The position numbers and the translations under genes were made by a program. Source: Streptomyces sp. NBC_00464 (GTDB taxonomy: Bacteria > Actinomycetota > Actinomycetes > Streptomycetales > Streptomycetaceae). Taken from it: a DNA stretch of 64,000 nt. The stretch is taken from contig NZ_CP107899.1 of the NCBI RefSeq assembly GCF_036013915.1, positions 1,860,001-1,924,000 of the forward strand, written 5' to 3'. Below are positions 25,406 to 34,065 of the stretch, piece by piece (the stretch's first letter is position 1; every line of letters starts with the position of its first letter). The notes beneath the pieces were generated by a model that did no database searches, was not told the origin of the DNA, and worked only from the letters and a program-made list of their open reading frames with translations.

Positions 25406-25535
25406 GGGGGTCTCCTCGGCTCGGTCCTGTCACTCCCCCGTCCCTGGGGGCCCCGGCGACTATCCCGCCCTCTGTGACGCCGGTCACCCTTGTGTGCATT
25501 TCGTTCATAGGTTTTCGGCCAGGCAGACTGTGGAG

Positions 25536-27212
25536 ATGCGCTTTCCCCGTACCCGCCCGCGCAGCCTCGCGGGCCAGCTCTTCGCCATGCAGGTGGTGCT
25601 GGTCGCGGCCGTGGTGGCGGGGTGCGCGTTCTTCGCGTACGTCTCCGGCAGCTCCCAGGCCAAGGAGACGGCGACCCGGCAGGTGCGGGCGGCCGCGCTG
25701 GCGATCGCCGGTTCGCCGTCGGTACGGGAGGCGATCCGCACCCCGGACCCGTCGGCCGTGCTTCAGCCGTACGCGGAACAGGTCCGCAGGGACACCGGGA
25801 TCGCCTTCGTCACCATCATGGATCCGCACCGGGTCCGCTGGACCCACCCCGTCGCCGAGCGGATCGGCGAGACCTTCCTCGGGCACACCGCGCGGGCCCT
25901 GCGCGGTGAGACCTTCTCGGAGACGTACACCGGCACGCTCGGCCCCTCGATACGCGTCGTCACGCCGATCCGGGACGGCGGCAGGATCGTCGGACTCGTC
26001 AGTGCGGGCATCACGGTCGAGCGGGTCTCCTCGCAGGTGCGGGCCCAGCTGGGCGCGCTGGGGCTGGCGGCGGGCGCGGCGCTGGCGCTCGGCGGCCTCG
26101 GCACGTACGTGATCAACGCCCGGCTGCGGCGGCACACCCACGGGATGAACGCCGCCGAGCTGAGCCGGCTGCACGACTACCACGAGGCCACGCTGCACGC
26201 GGTGCGCGAGGGGCTGTTGATGCTGGACGGGCAGCGCAGGATCGCCCTGATCAACGACGCGGGCCGCGAGCTGCTGGGGCTCGCGCCCGGCACGGTCGGC
26301 CGCCGGGTCGCCGAACTCGATCTGCCCGCACCGCTCACGGGGGCGCTGCTGGCCTCCGAGGAACGGGTCGACGAGGTGCATCTGACGGCGGACCGGGTGA
26401 TCGTGGTCAACACCCGCCCGGTGGTGGGCGGGGAGCGGCGCGGCACCGTCATCACCCTGCGCGACCACACGGAACTCCAGGCTCTCTCCGGCGAGTTGGA
26501 CTCCGAGCGCGGGTTCACCCAGGCGCTGCGCTCGCAGGCGCACGAGGCGGCGAACCGGCTGCACACCGTGGTCTCGCTGATCGAGCTGGGACGGGAGCAG
26601 GAGGCGGTCGGCTTCGCCACGGCGGAGCTGGAACTGGCCCAGGCCCTGACGGACCGCGTCGTCGGCGCGGTCGCGGAGCCCGTACTGGCGGCGCTGCTGC
26701 TGGGCAAGGCCGCGCAGGCGAACGAGCGGGGCGTGGAGCTGGTGCTTGCGGACGACAGCCTGATCGACGACGGGGCCCTGCCCGCGACGCTGCCGCACCG
26801 GGACCTGGTGACCATCCTCGGCAATCTGATCGACAACGCGGTGGACGCGGCGTCGGAGGCGGTGACGGGCTCCCCCGTCACCGGCGGGGGCGGCGTCCCC
26901 GTCCAGCGCACGGGCCCCCGGCCGGCCCGCGCCCGGGTCACGGTCACCGCACTCGCCGGCGACGGGGTGCTCCTGCTGCGCGTCGCCGACAACGGGGCGG
27001 GCGTGGGACCCGCCGACACCACGGAGGTGTTCCGCCGCGGCTGGTCCACGCACGGCGCCGGCCGCGGGCTCGGCCTGGCGCTCGTCCGGCAGGCTGCGCA
27101 CCGCAACGGCGGGGCGGTGGTGCTGGAACAGGGGCCGGACGGCGGCGCGGAGTTCACCGTACGGCTGCCGCTCGCGCAGCCCAGCGGTGTGCAGAAGGAG
27201 AGAACCCCGTGA
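25536..27212 (+). CDS. Sensor histidine kinase of the DcuS/CitA (C4-dicarboxylate/citrate) type
   Basis: The 558-residue kinase has an N-terminal membrane helix (about 14-34), an extracytoplasmic PAS/CACHE-like sensor (40-165, with AFVTIMDPHRVRWTHP and VTPIRDGGRIVGLVSAGI), a second helix (175-193), a cytoplasmic PAS, a His-containing motif (LRSQAHEAANRLHTVVSLI) and an ATPase domain (LIDNAVDAAS, DNGAGV, GRGLGLALV). This order is that of DcuS/CitA kinases. The ATG start is set by family fit; only a short GGAG touches it. It overlaps the regulator by GTGA and is divergent from dctA, so it likely senses the dicarboxylate and switches the transporter. Confidence 0.9.
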   Translation: MRFPRTRPRSLAGQLFAMQVVLVAAVVAGCAFFAYVSGSSQAKETATRQVRAAALAIAGSPSVREAIRTPDPSAVLQPYAEQVRRDTGIAFVTIMDPHRVRWTHPVAERIGETFLGHTARALRGETFSETYTGTLGPSIRVVTPIRDGGRIVGLVSAGITVERVSSQVRAQLGALGLAAGAALALGGLGTYVINARLRRHTHGMNAAELSRLHDYHEATLHAVREGLLMLDGQRRIALINDAGRELLGLAPGTVGRRVAELDLPAPLTGALLASEERVDEVHLTADRVIVVNTRPVVGGERRGTVITLRDHTELQALSGELDSERGFTQALRSQAHEAANRLHTVVSLIELGREQEAVGFATAELELAQALTDRVVGAVAEPVLAALLLGKAAQANERGVELVLADDSLIDDGALPATLPHRDLVTILGNLIDNAVDAASEAVTGSPVTGGGGVPVQRTGPRPARARVTVTALAGDGVLLLRVADNGAGVGPADTTEVFRRGWSTHGAGRGLGLALVRQAAHRNGGAVVLEQGPDGGAEFTVRLPLAQPSGVQKERTP

Positions 27213-27883
27213 TCCAGGTGCTGGTCGTCGAGGACGACCCCGTCGCCGCCGACGCCCATCAGCTGTACGTGGACCGCGTCCCGGGATTCACCGTGGCGGC
27301 CGTCGCGCACACCCGGGCCGAGGCGGTGCGGGCCCTGGACCGCGTCCCGGTCGACCTCCTGCTCCTCGATCTGTACCTGCCCGACGGACACGGGCTGCAG
27401 CTCCTGCGCTCGCTGCGCGCGGCCGGGCACGCGGCCGATGTGATCGCGGTGACCTCGGCCCGCGATCTGGCCGTGGTCCGGGAGGGGGTCTCGCTCGGCG
27501 TCGTCCAGTACGTGCTGAAGCCCTTCACCTTCACCACGTTGCGCGACCGGCTGGTCCGCTACGCCGAATTCCGGTCCTCGGCCGGTGAGGCGAGCGGTCA
27601 GGACGAGGTGGACCGGGCGCTGGCCACCCTGCGCACCCCGCAGCCCGCCCGCCTGCCCAAGGGCCTCAGCAGCCCGACCCTGGAGGCGGTGACCCGTGTG
27701 CTGCGTGCGGCCCCGGACGGTGTGACGGCGGCGGCGGCCGGACTGGAGCTCGGCATCTCCCGCATCACCGCGCGCCGCTATCTGGAACACCTGGTGACGG
27801 CCGGCCGGGCGGTACGCAGTCCGCAGTACGGACAGATCGGGCGCCCGGAGCTGCACTACCGGTGGCTGGCGGAGGGTCGCTGA
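27209..27883 (+). CDS. Response regulator of the DcuR/CitB type
   Basis: The 224-residue regulator has a receiver domain with Asp9/Asp10 acidic pocket, phosphoacceptor Asp54 (LLLLDLYLPDG) and Lys in VLKPFTFTTL. The C-terminus carries a helix-turn-helix (TAAAAGLELGISRITARRYLEHL), typical for citrate/malate regulators. The GTG start overlaps the kinase stop (GTGA), so the pair is translationally coupled. The probable target is the adjacent divergent dctA promoter at 25406-25535. Confidence 0.9.
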   Translation: MIQVLVVEDDPVAADAHQLYVDRVPGFTVAAVAHTRAEAVRALDRVPVDLLLLDLYLPDGHGLQLLRSLRAAGHAADVIAVTSARDLAVVREGVSLGVVQYVLKPFTFTTLRDRLVRYAEFRSSAGEASGQDEVDRALATLRTPQPARLPKGLSSPTLEAVTRVLRAAPDGVTAAAAGLELGISRITARRYLEHLVTAGRAVRSPQYGQIGRPELHYRWLAEGR

Positions 27884-27995
27884 GCGGGGTCCGCCGCACC
27901 CCGGGAGAGGCCCCCCGGCCTGGACGTTCCTACGATCTGCGGTCTCGGGTGAACACACCGTAGTCATATGCCCTCCGGCCTCCTACGGTGGGGGC

Positions 27996-28679
27996 GTGCA
28001 GCCCACCCCGCCTTTCAACGCCCCCGCCGCGCGCAGACTGCGCGAGGCCCTGGGGATGACGCCCGGCCATGTCGCCTATGGCCTCGGCGCCCAGTACGGA
28101 CTCCGGATCGGCGCCGAGACGGTCGCCGACTGGGAGCGCGGCCTGGCCCGGCCCACCGAGTACGAACTCACCGCACTGGCGGGGGTGTTGTGGTGCGCCC
28201 CGGGCGAACTCCTCACCGCCGCCCGGACGCTGCGCGAGCACCGGATCGCCAGGGAGCTGACCGTGGACGAGCTGGCGGGGCAGCTGGGGCTGTCCGTGTC
28301 CTCGTATCTGCGGATGGAGGAGTCGGGCCGGTGGCGGGGCAACGAGCGCCAGTCGACTGCGCTCATCGAGGCGCTGCAACTCGACGCCGCCGGATTCGTG
28401 ACGGCCACCGGGCGGGACGGGGAACTGGCGGAACTGCTGCGCAGCGCGGTGACGACCCGCTGGCAGGCGTACGTCAAACCGGTGTCGAAGCTCGCGCCGG
28501 TGGACCGGGCACCGGTCCAGAAGATGCTGGAGCGGCTGCACTCGGACTACCAGGCGCTGATGGCGACCACGCTCAGCTGGAGCAGCACGGGCACCGAGTC
28601 GGCCGGTGCGACCGGGGACGCCGGCCGGGCGTTCCTGGCGGAGATAGTGGAACGGTTCTGGCAGACGGCGGAGGCGTAG
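27996..28679 (+). CDS. Helix-turn-helix DNA-binding protein
   Basis: The 227-residue protein has two HTH-like segments: RLREALGMTPGHVAYGLG (residues 13-30) with WERGLARPTEYEL, and LTVDELAGQLGLSVSSYLRM (about 88-107). This doubled XRE-like layout occurs in Streptomyces regulators of unknown target. The rest is alpha-helical without a ligand-binding signature. The GTG start has no Shine-Dalgarno; TACGGT at 27984-27989 lies 6 bases before it, so the transcript is probably leaderless. It is 112 bases past the response regulator and likely a separate unit. Confidence 0.85.
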   Translation: MQPTPPFNAPAARRLREALGMTPGHVAYGLGAQYGLRIGAETVADWERGLARPTEYELTALAGVLWCAPGELLTAARTLREHRIARELTVDELAGQLGLSVSSYLRMEESGRWRGNERQSTALIEALQLDAAGFVTATGRDGELAELLRSAVTTRWQAYVKPVSKLAPVDRAPVQKMLERLHSDYQALMATTLSWSSTGTESAGATGDAGRAFLAEIVERFWQTAEA

Positions 28680-28972
28680 TGCGTACCGGGCCCGTCATGC
28701 GGTGACCGCGCCCACCGGGGCCCCGGCCCGGTTCATACACCGGTGCCCCCTGGCCTCCGCCTCCCCCTGGGCGCCGGAGCGTATCAGCAGGTCAGCGACG
28801 GGTGAACGAAACTACACCCGTCCAATTTCGTTATCCGGCAGTGGAGTTGCGCGGGCTCTGAGTAAGGTCGGCTCGCGTGTAGTTGTGGCCGGCGGGACTT
28901 CGGCCGCCGCGGCATCGCCAAGATCACCCGTCGGGGGTGGCATGGGCGCGGTGCTCAGCGGCTGGAGGCTCG
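28680..28972. other. Intergenic region before the small ORF
   Basis: No longer gene is supported in these 293 bases. It should hold the promoter of the 34-codon ORF, but I found only weak candidates, such as TAAGGT at about 28863. Confidence 0.4.
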
Positions 28973-29077
28973 ATGGCTCGACACGCGGTGCCCCGCAAGG
29001 GGAAGGGTGGCCCCGACCCCTGGAAGATCGGGTTCCTGCTGATCCACATGTGGAACAGCTTCTGGAACCACTTCTGA
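28973..29077 (+). CDS. Candidate 34-residue protein, basic N-terminus and aromatic C-terminus
   Basis: A short frame begins with ATG 4 bases after GGAGG (28964-28968) and ends TGA. The product reads MARHAVPRKGKGGPDPWK at the N-terminus, then IGFLLIHMWNSFWNHF. It has a basic head, a short hydrophobic run and three Trp and three Phe in the last 17 residues. It could be a membrane-touching micropeptide or a signal/regulatory peptide. It lies in an otherwise empty ~700-base gap, and the ribosome site and composition are better than chance frames here. No known family came to mind. Confidence 0.5.
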   Translation: MARHAVPRKGKGGPDPWKIGFLLIHMWNSFWNHF

Positions 29078-29382
29078 GGCCAGGGCCAGTAGGCGGCGTC
29101 CGGCCTTGTGCTTGCCGGCTGGGGCCGGGCGTCCGCCGTCCTGCCACTGTCACGGATTCAAGTGACACGACTTCGGCCACCTTAGCGAACTCGTAAGTGC
29201 GCTGGCCCGGCGTTCACTAATTTACTCACAGAGGGTCTTGCGGTCACATTTTATGTGTCACGAAGTGCGGGACTTCGGCGCTCAGCCCTCTCGCTTCGAC
29301 GCGCCGGAGATACAGGAACGGGCCCCGACCGCCCACGAAGGACAGCCGAGGCCCGCCCATCACCTCGCGCGCCGGTGCCGGC
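29078..29382. other. Intergenic region after the small ORF
   Basis: No gene is supported. An AT-rich patch at 29239-29260 contains CACAT-TTT-ATGTG, a small palindrome that might be an operator or the end of a transcript. No clear terminator was seen for pfkA. Confidence 0.4.
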
Positions 29383-30408
29383 TCAGAAGACCGACTCGGC
29401 CTCGTGCATCCGGGACACGGGCACCGTCTTGAGCTGAGTGACCGCGTCGGCCAGCGGCACCATCTCGATGTCGTTGCCGCGCAGGGCCGTCATGTTCCCG
29501 AAGTCGCCCCGGTGCGCCGCCTCCACCGCGTGCCAGCCGAAGCGGGTGGCGAGCACCCGGTCGTACGCGGTCGGCGTGCCGCCGCGCTGGACGTGGCCGA
29601 GGATGACCGGCCGGGCCTCCTTGCCGAGGCGGGTCTCCAGCTCGACGGCGAGGCGGTTGCCGATGCCCTGGAAGCGCTCGTGGCCGAACTGGTCGATCGC
29701 GCCCTTGGCGTACGGCATGGAGCCCTCGGCCGGGTGCGCGCCCTCGGCGACGCAGATGACCGCGAACTTCTTGCCGCGCGCGAAGCGTTCCTCGACCATC
29801 TTGACCAGGTCCTCGACCTGGAACTGCCGCTCGGGCAGACAGATGCCGTGCGCGCCGCCGGCCATGCCGGACTCCAGCGCGATCCAGCCCGCGTGGCGGC
29901 CCATGACCTCGACGACCATGACGCGCTGGTGGGACTCGGCGGTGGTCTTGAGCCTGTCTATGGCCTCGGTGGCGACGCCCACCGCGGTGTCGAAGCCGAA
30001 GGTGCGGTCGGTGGCCGAGATGTCGTTGTCGATGGTCTTCGGGACGCCGACGACGGGCATTCCGGCGTCCGACAGCATCCGGGCGGCCGTGAGGGTGCCC
30101 TCGCCGCCGATCGGGATCAGCGCGTCCATGCCGTAACGGCGGCTCAGCTCGGCACAGTTCTCCGCGGCTTCGCGCAGCCGGTCGCGCTCCAGGCGGGCCG
30201 AGCCGAGGATGGTGCCGCCGCGGGCGAGGATGCCGCTCACCGCGTTGAGGTCGAGGGGTCGGAAGTGACCGTCGAGGAGGCCCTTGAACCCGTCCTCGAA
30301 CCCGATGACCTCGTCTCCGTGCCCCACCACGGCACGGTGCACGACCGAGCGGATCACTGCGTTCAGGCCTGGGCAGTCGCCGCCTGCGGTGAGAACTCCG
30401 ATGCGCAT
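29383..30408 (-). CDS. pfkA: 6-phosphofructokinase
   Basis: PfkA (341 residues) phosphorylates fructose 6-phosphate in glycolysis. TAGGDCPGLNAVIR opens the phosphate-donor site, GGEGTL lies at 101-106, and PKTIDNDI at 123-130 with MGRHAGWIAL and HVQRGGTPTAYDR complete the family set. Gly104 argues for ATP, since PPi-dependent enzymes have Asp there. Lys124 is the residue of the PPi-type subgroup; this Gly104/Lys124 mix is, as I recall, what Streptomyces ATP-PFKs show. It is divergent from pta across a 263-base region with an inverted repeat. Confidence 0.93.
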   Translation of the reverse strand: MRIGVLTAGGDCPGLNAVIRSVVHRAVVGHGDEVIGFEDGFKGLLDGHFRPLDLNAVSGILARGGTILGSARLERDRLREAAENCAELSRRYGMDALIPIGGEGTLTAARMLSDAGMPVVGVPKTIDNDISATDRTFGFDTAVGVATEAIDRLKTTAESHQRVMVVEVMGRHAGWIALESGMAGGAHGICLPERQFQVEDLVKMVEERFARGKKFAVICVAEGAHPAEGSMPYAKGAIDQFGHERFQGIGNRLAVELETRLGKEARPVILGHVQRGGTPTAYDRVLATRFGWHAVEAAHRGDFGNMTALRGNDIEMVPLADAVTQLKTVPVSRMHEAESVF

Positions 30409-30601
30409 CGTGCTGTATCTCCTGCTCGCTGGGGCCCGTCGTTAGCCGTACGGGCCGGGGGCAACGGCATGATCCCCCGTACCGTGAGTCACGACGAGTG
30501 TCCCACGTCTGGTCTGTACCTCGCGCTTTCGGCTGCTCCAAGGGCGGCCGGCGACCTCGGCCGGGGGCCTTCGTCCGGCGGGCGGCCTCTTGGCCCCCGC
30601 A

Positions 30602-30624
30602 GGTATCGTCAAAATGGCGATACC
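30602..30624. promoter_or_regulatory. 7-9-7 inverted repeat in the pfkA-pta control region
   Basis: GGTATCG and CGATACC flank 9 bases, 48 bases before the pta start. Just downstream, CGGACAA occurs twice (30633-30639 and 30645-30651) with an AT-rich CAATAT between, a possible -10. These look like regulator sites for pta, and perhaps pfkA. Confidence 0.5.
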
Positions 30625-30671
30625 ACTCGAACCGGACAATATGTCGGACAAGAGATGACGGGAGAGCACGC

Positions 30672-32753
30672 GTGACGCGCAGCGTGTACGTGACCGGGAT
30701 CGACCGGGGAGACGGCCGCCAGGTCGTCGATCTGGGAGTCATGGAGCTCCTGACGCGTCAGGTGGACCGGGTCGGGGTCTTCCGGCCCCTGGTCCACGAC
30801 GACCCGGACCGGCTCTTCGAACTGCTGCGGGCCCGCTACCGGCTCTCCCAGGACCCGGGGACCGTCTACGGCCTCGACTACCACCAGGCCTCCGCGATCC
30901 AGGCGGAGCAGGGTACCGACGAACTGGTCTCCCGGCTCGTCGAGCGCTTCCACCGGGTGGCCGCGGACTACGAGGTGGTCCTCGTCCTCGGCACCGACTT
31001 CGCCGCCACGCAGCTCCCCGACGAGCTGGCCCTGAACGCCCGCCTCGCCAACGAGTTCGGCGCCTCGGTGATCGGGGTGGTCGGAGGCCAGGACCAGGAC
31101 GCGGAGTCGGTGAAGGCCGAGACGCGCAACGCGTACCGCGCGTACGCCGGCCTGGGCTGCGACGTGCTCGCGATGATCGTGAACCGGGTGGCCTCCGCGG
31201 ACCGCGACGTGATCGCGGAGCGGCTCTCGGCCACACTGCCGGTGCCGTGTTCCGTACTGCCCGACGACCCGGCGCTCTCGGCGCCGACCGTCGCGCAGAT
31301 CACCGCGGCTCTGGACGGCACGGTGCTGCTCGGTGACGACGCGGGTCTTGCGCGGGACGCGCTGGACTTCGTGTTCGGCGGCGCGATGCTGCCGAACCTG
31401 CTGAAGGCGCTGACGCCGGGGTGCATGGTGGTGACGCCCGGGGACCGGTCCGACCTGGTGGTCGGTTCGCTGGCCGCGCACAGCGCGGGCACACCGCCCA
31501 TCGCAGGCGTGCTGCTGACGCTGAACGAGCGGCCGGGCGAGGAGATACTCAAGCTGGCCGCGCGCCTCGCGCCCGGCACCCCGGTCGTCTCCGTGGCCGG
31601 CGGCTCCTTCCCCACGGCCGGGGAGCTCTTCGCCCTGGAGGGCAAGCTGAACGCGGCGACGCCGCGCAAGGCCGAAACGGCCCTGGGCCTCTTCGAGCGA
31701 CATGTCGACACAGGCGCTCTCCTGGACCGGATCTCGGTCGCCCGCAGCGGCCGGGTCACCCCGATGATGTTCGAGCACGAGCTGTTGGAGCAGGCCCGCG
31801 CGGACCGGCGCCGGGTGGTGCTGCCGGAGGGCACGGAGGAACGGGTGCTGCGCGCCGCCGACGTACTCCTGCGGCGCGACGTCTGCGACCTCACCCTGCT
31901 CGGCGACCCCGACGTCATCCGCAAGAAGGCCGCGGACCTCGGCATCGACCTGGCCGGCACCCAGATCGTCGACCCGCAGACCTCCGAGCTGCGCCAGGCC
32001 TTCGCGGAACGGTACGCGCAACTGCGCGCGCACCGCGGGGTGACGGTCGAGCTCGCGTACGACGTCGTCTCGGACGTCAACTACTTCGGCACCCTGATGG
32101 TCCAGGAGGGGCTCGCGGACGGCATGGTCTCCGGGGCCGTGCACTCCACGGCGGCGACGATCCGCCCGGCCTTCGAAATCATCAAGACGAAGCCGGATGC
32201 CTCGATCGTTTCGTCGGTGTTCTTCATGTGCCTCGCCGACAAGGTGCTGGTGTACGGCGACTGCGCGGTCAACCCGGACCCGAACGCGGAGCAGCTCGCG
32301 GACATCGCCGTGCAGTCCGCGGTCACCGCCGCCCGCTTCGGCGTGGAGCCCCGGATCGCGATGCTCTCGTACTCGACCGGGACCTCGGGGTCGGGCGCCG
32401 ATGTCGACAAGGTCCGTGAGGCGACGGACCTGGTGCGCGCGAGCCGCCCCGACATCAGGATCGAGGGCCCGATCCAGTACGACGCCGCGGTGGAGCCGAG
32501 CGTCGCCGCGACGAAGCTGCCCGGCTCCGACGTGGCGGGCCAGGCGACGGTCCTGATCTTCCCGGACCTGAACACCGGCAACAACACCTACAAGGCCGTG
32601 CAGCGCTCGGCGGGCGCCGTGGCCGTCGGCCCGGTCCTCCAGGGGCTGCGCAAGCCCGTCAACGACCTGTCCCGTGGCGCGCTCGTCCAGGACATCGTCA
32701 ACACCGTGGCCATCACGGCGATCCAGGCACAGGGCGAGGAGCGACCCGCATGA
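30672..32753 (+). CDS. pta: Phosphate acetyltransferase (long form)
   Basis: Pta (693 residues) interconverts acetyl-CoA and acetyl phosphate. The N-terminal ~230 residues are a P-loop-like DUF/AAA domain (RSVYVTGIDRGDGRQVVDLG), followed by a DRTGG-type domain (~230-340) and the catalytic phosphotransacetylase domain (from about 365, with VSGAVHSTAATIRPAFEII and LSYSTGTSGSGADVDKVREA). The GTG at 30672 is chosen by GGGAG upstream and by homology at MTRSVYVTG; the frame is open further but without support. The stop overlaps the ackA ATG by 4 bases, the standard pta-ackA operon. It serves acetate overflow and assimilation. Confidence 0.95.
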   Translation: MTRSVYVTGIDRGDGRQVVDLGVMELLTRQVDRVGVFRPLVHDDPDRLFELLRARYRLSQDPGTVYGLDYHQASAIQAEQGTDELVSRLVERFHRVAADYEVVLVLGTDFAATQLPDELALNARLANEFGASVIGVVGGQDQDAESVKAETRNAYRAYAGLGCDVLAMIVNRVASADRDVIAERLSATLPVPCSVLPDDPALSAPTVAQITAALDGTVLLGDDAGLARDALDFVFGGAMLPNLLKALTPGCMVVTPGDRSDLVVGSLAAHSAGTPPIAGVLLTLNERPGEEILKLAARLAPGTPVVSVAGGSFPTAGELFALEGKLNAATPRKAETALGLFERHVDTGALLDRISVARSGRVTPMMFEHELLEQARADRRRVVLPEGTEERVLRAADVLLRRDVCDLTLLGDPDVIRKKAADLGIDLAGTQIVDPQTSELRQAFAERYAQLRAHRGVTVELAYDVVSDVNYFGTLMVQEGLADGMVSGAVHSTAATIRPAFEIIKTKPDASIVSSVFFMCLADKVLVYGDCAVNPDPNAEQLADIAVQSAVTAARFGVEPRIAMLSYSTGTSGSGADVDKVREATDLVRASRPDIRIEGPIQYDAAVEPSVAATKLPGSDVAGQATVLIFPDLNTGNNTYKAVQRSAGAVAVGPVLQGLRKPVNDLSRGALVQDIVNTVAITAIQAQGEERPA

Positions 32754-33991
32754 CCACCCCCACCGCAGAGAACACGGCAGGAACCGGGGCGAGCCGGGTG
32801 CTCGTCCTCAACTCCGGATCCTCCTCCGTGAAGTACCAGCTCCTCGACATGCGCGACCACTCCCGGCTCGCGTCCGGGCTGGTCGAGCGGATCGGCGAGG
32901 AGACCTCCCGGCTCGTCCACACCCCGCTGGCCGGCGGCGGTGGTGAGAGCCGGGAGCGCCTCGGCCGGATCCCCGACCACGAGGCGGCGCTCAAGGCGGC
33001 CGCCGAGGAGCTGGCCGCCGACGGGCTGGGCCTGGACTCCCCCGAACTGGCCGCGATCGGCCACCGGGTGGTGCACGGCGGGCTGCGCTTCACCGAGCCG
33101 ACCGTGATCACCGACGAGGTGCTGAAGGAGATCGAGCGCCTGGTACCGGTGGCGCCGCTGCACAACCCGGCGAACATCACCGGCATCCGCACCGCCCAGG
33201 CGCTGCGCCCGGACCTGCCGCAGGTGGCGGTCTTCGACACCGCGTTCCACACGACGATGCCGGAGTACGCGGCGCGGTACGCGATCGACGTGGAGACGGC
33301 CGACGCCCACCGGATCCGCCGCTACGGATTCCACGGCACCTCGCACGCGTACGTCTCCCGCAAGGCGGCCGAGCTGCTGGGCCACGCCCCCGAGGACGTG
33401 AACGTCATCGTGCTGCACCTGGGCAACGGCGCCTCGGCCTCGGCGGTGGCGGGCGGCCGGTGCGTGGAGACCTCGATGGGACTGACCCCCTTGGAGGGGC
33501 TGGTCATGGGTACGCGTTCCGGGGACATCGATCCGGCGGTCACCTTCCACCTCAAGCGGGTGGCGGGCATGTCGGCCGACGAGATCGATGAACTTCTCAA
33601 CAAGAAGAGCGGTCTGGTCGGCCTCTGCGGCGACAACGACATGCGGGAGATCAGGCGCCGGGTCGACGAGGGCGACGAGCGGGCCGCGCTCGCCTTCGAC
33701 ATCTACGTCCACCGGCTGAAGAAGTACATCGGCGCCTATTCGGCGGTCCTCGGCCGGGTGGACGCCGTGGTGTTCACGGCGGGGGTCGGCGAGAACTCCG
33801 CTCCCGTACGCGAGGCTGCCATCGCGGGTCTGGAGGAGCTCGGCCTCGCGGTGGACGCGGATCTCAACGCCGTACGGTCCGGCGAACCCCGGCTGATCTC
33901 GCCGAATTACGCACGGGTCGCGGTCGCCGTGGTGCCGACGGACGAGGAGCTGGAGATCGCCGGCCAGACCTTCGCACTGGTCGACAACTGA
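32750..33991 (+). CDS. ackA: Acetate kinase
   Basis: AckA (413 residues) makes ATP and acetate from acetyl phosphate and ADP. The ASKHA fold shows VLVLNSGSSSVKYQLLD at the start, HRVVHGG, FDTAFHTTMP, the catalytic RRYGFHGTSHAYVS and TGVGENS-like TAGVGENSAPVR. The ATG overlaps the pta stop (ATGA), so the two enzymes of the pathway are coupled. A 74-base gap with its own promoter-like sequence separates it from pyk. Confidence 0.96.
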   Translation: MTTPTAENTAGTGASRVLVLNSGSSSVKYQLLDMRDHSRLASGLVERIGEETSRLVHTPLAGGGGESRERLGRIPDHEAALKAAAEELAADGLGLDSPELAAIGHRVVHGGLRFTEPTVITDEVLKEIERLVPVAPLHNPANITGIRTAQALRPDLPQVAVFDTAFHTTMPEYAARYAIDVETADAHRIRRYGFHGTSHAYVSRKAAELLGHAPEDVNVIVLHLGNGASASAVAGGRCVETSMGLTPLEGLVMGTRSGDIDPAVTFHLKRVAGMSADEIDELLNKKSGLVGLCGDNDMREIRRRVDEGDERAALAFDIYVHRLKKYIGAYSAVLGRVDAVVFTAGVGENSAPVREAAIAGLEELGLAVDADLNAVRSGEPRLISPNYARVAVAVVPTDEELEIAGQTFALVDN

Positions 33992-34024
33992 GCACCCCCG
34001 CGCCCCTTTGTATCTTCCACCAGA

Positions 34025-34058
34025 CGGAATATTCCGCAGCGAAACAAACCGATAGGAT
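34025..34058 (+). promoter_or_regulatory. Possible pyk promoter with palindrome
   Basis: CGGAATATTCCG (34025-34036) is a perfect 12-bp palindrome, and TAGGAT (34053-34058) fits a -10 seven bases before the pyk ATG. The AGGA within it could instead be a ribosome site. No good -35 is seen, so an activator or repressor at the palindrome is plausible. Confidence 0.45.
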
Positions 34059-34065
34059 CCGCCTC

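Noticed and set aside
28812..29180. Open frame opposite the 34-residue ORF
   Set aside because: Ser/Pro/Arg/Gly-rich with no ribosome site; typical chance frame in high-GC DNA.
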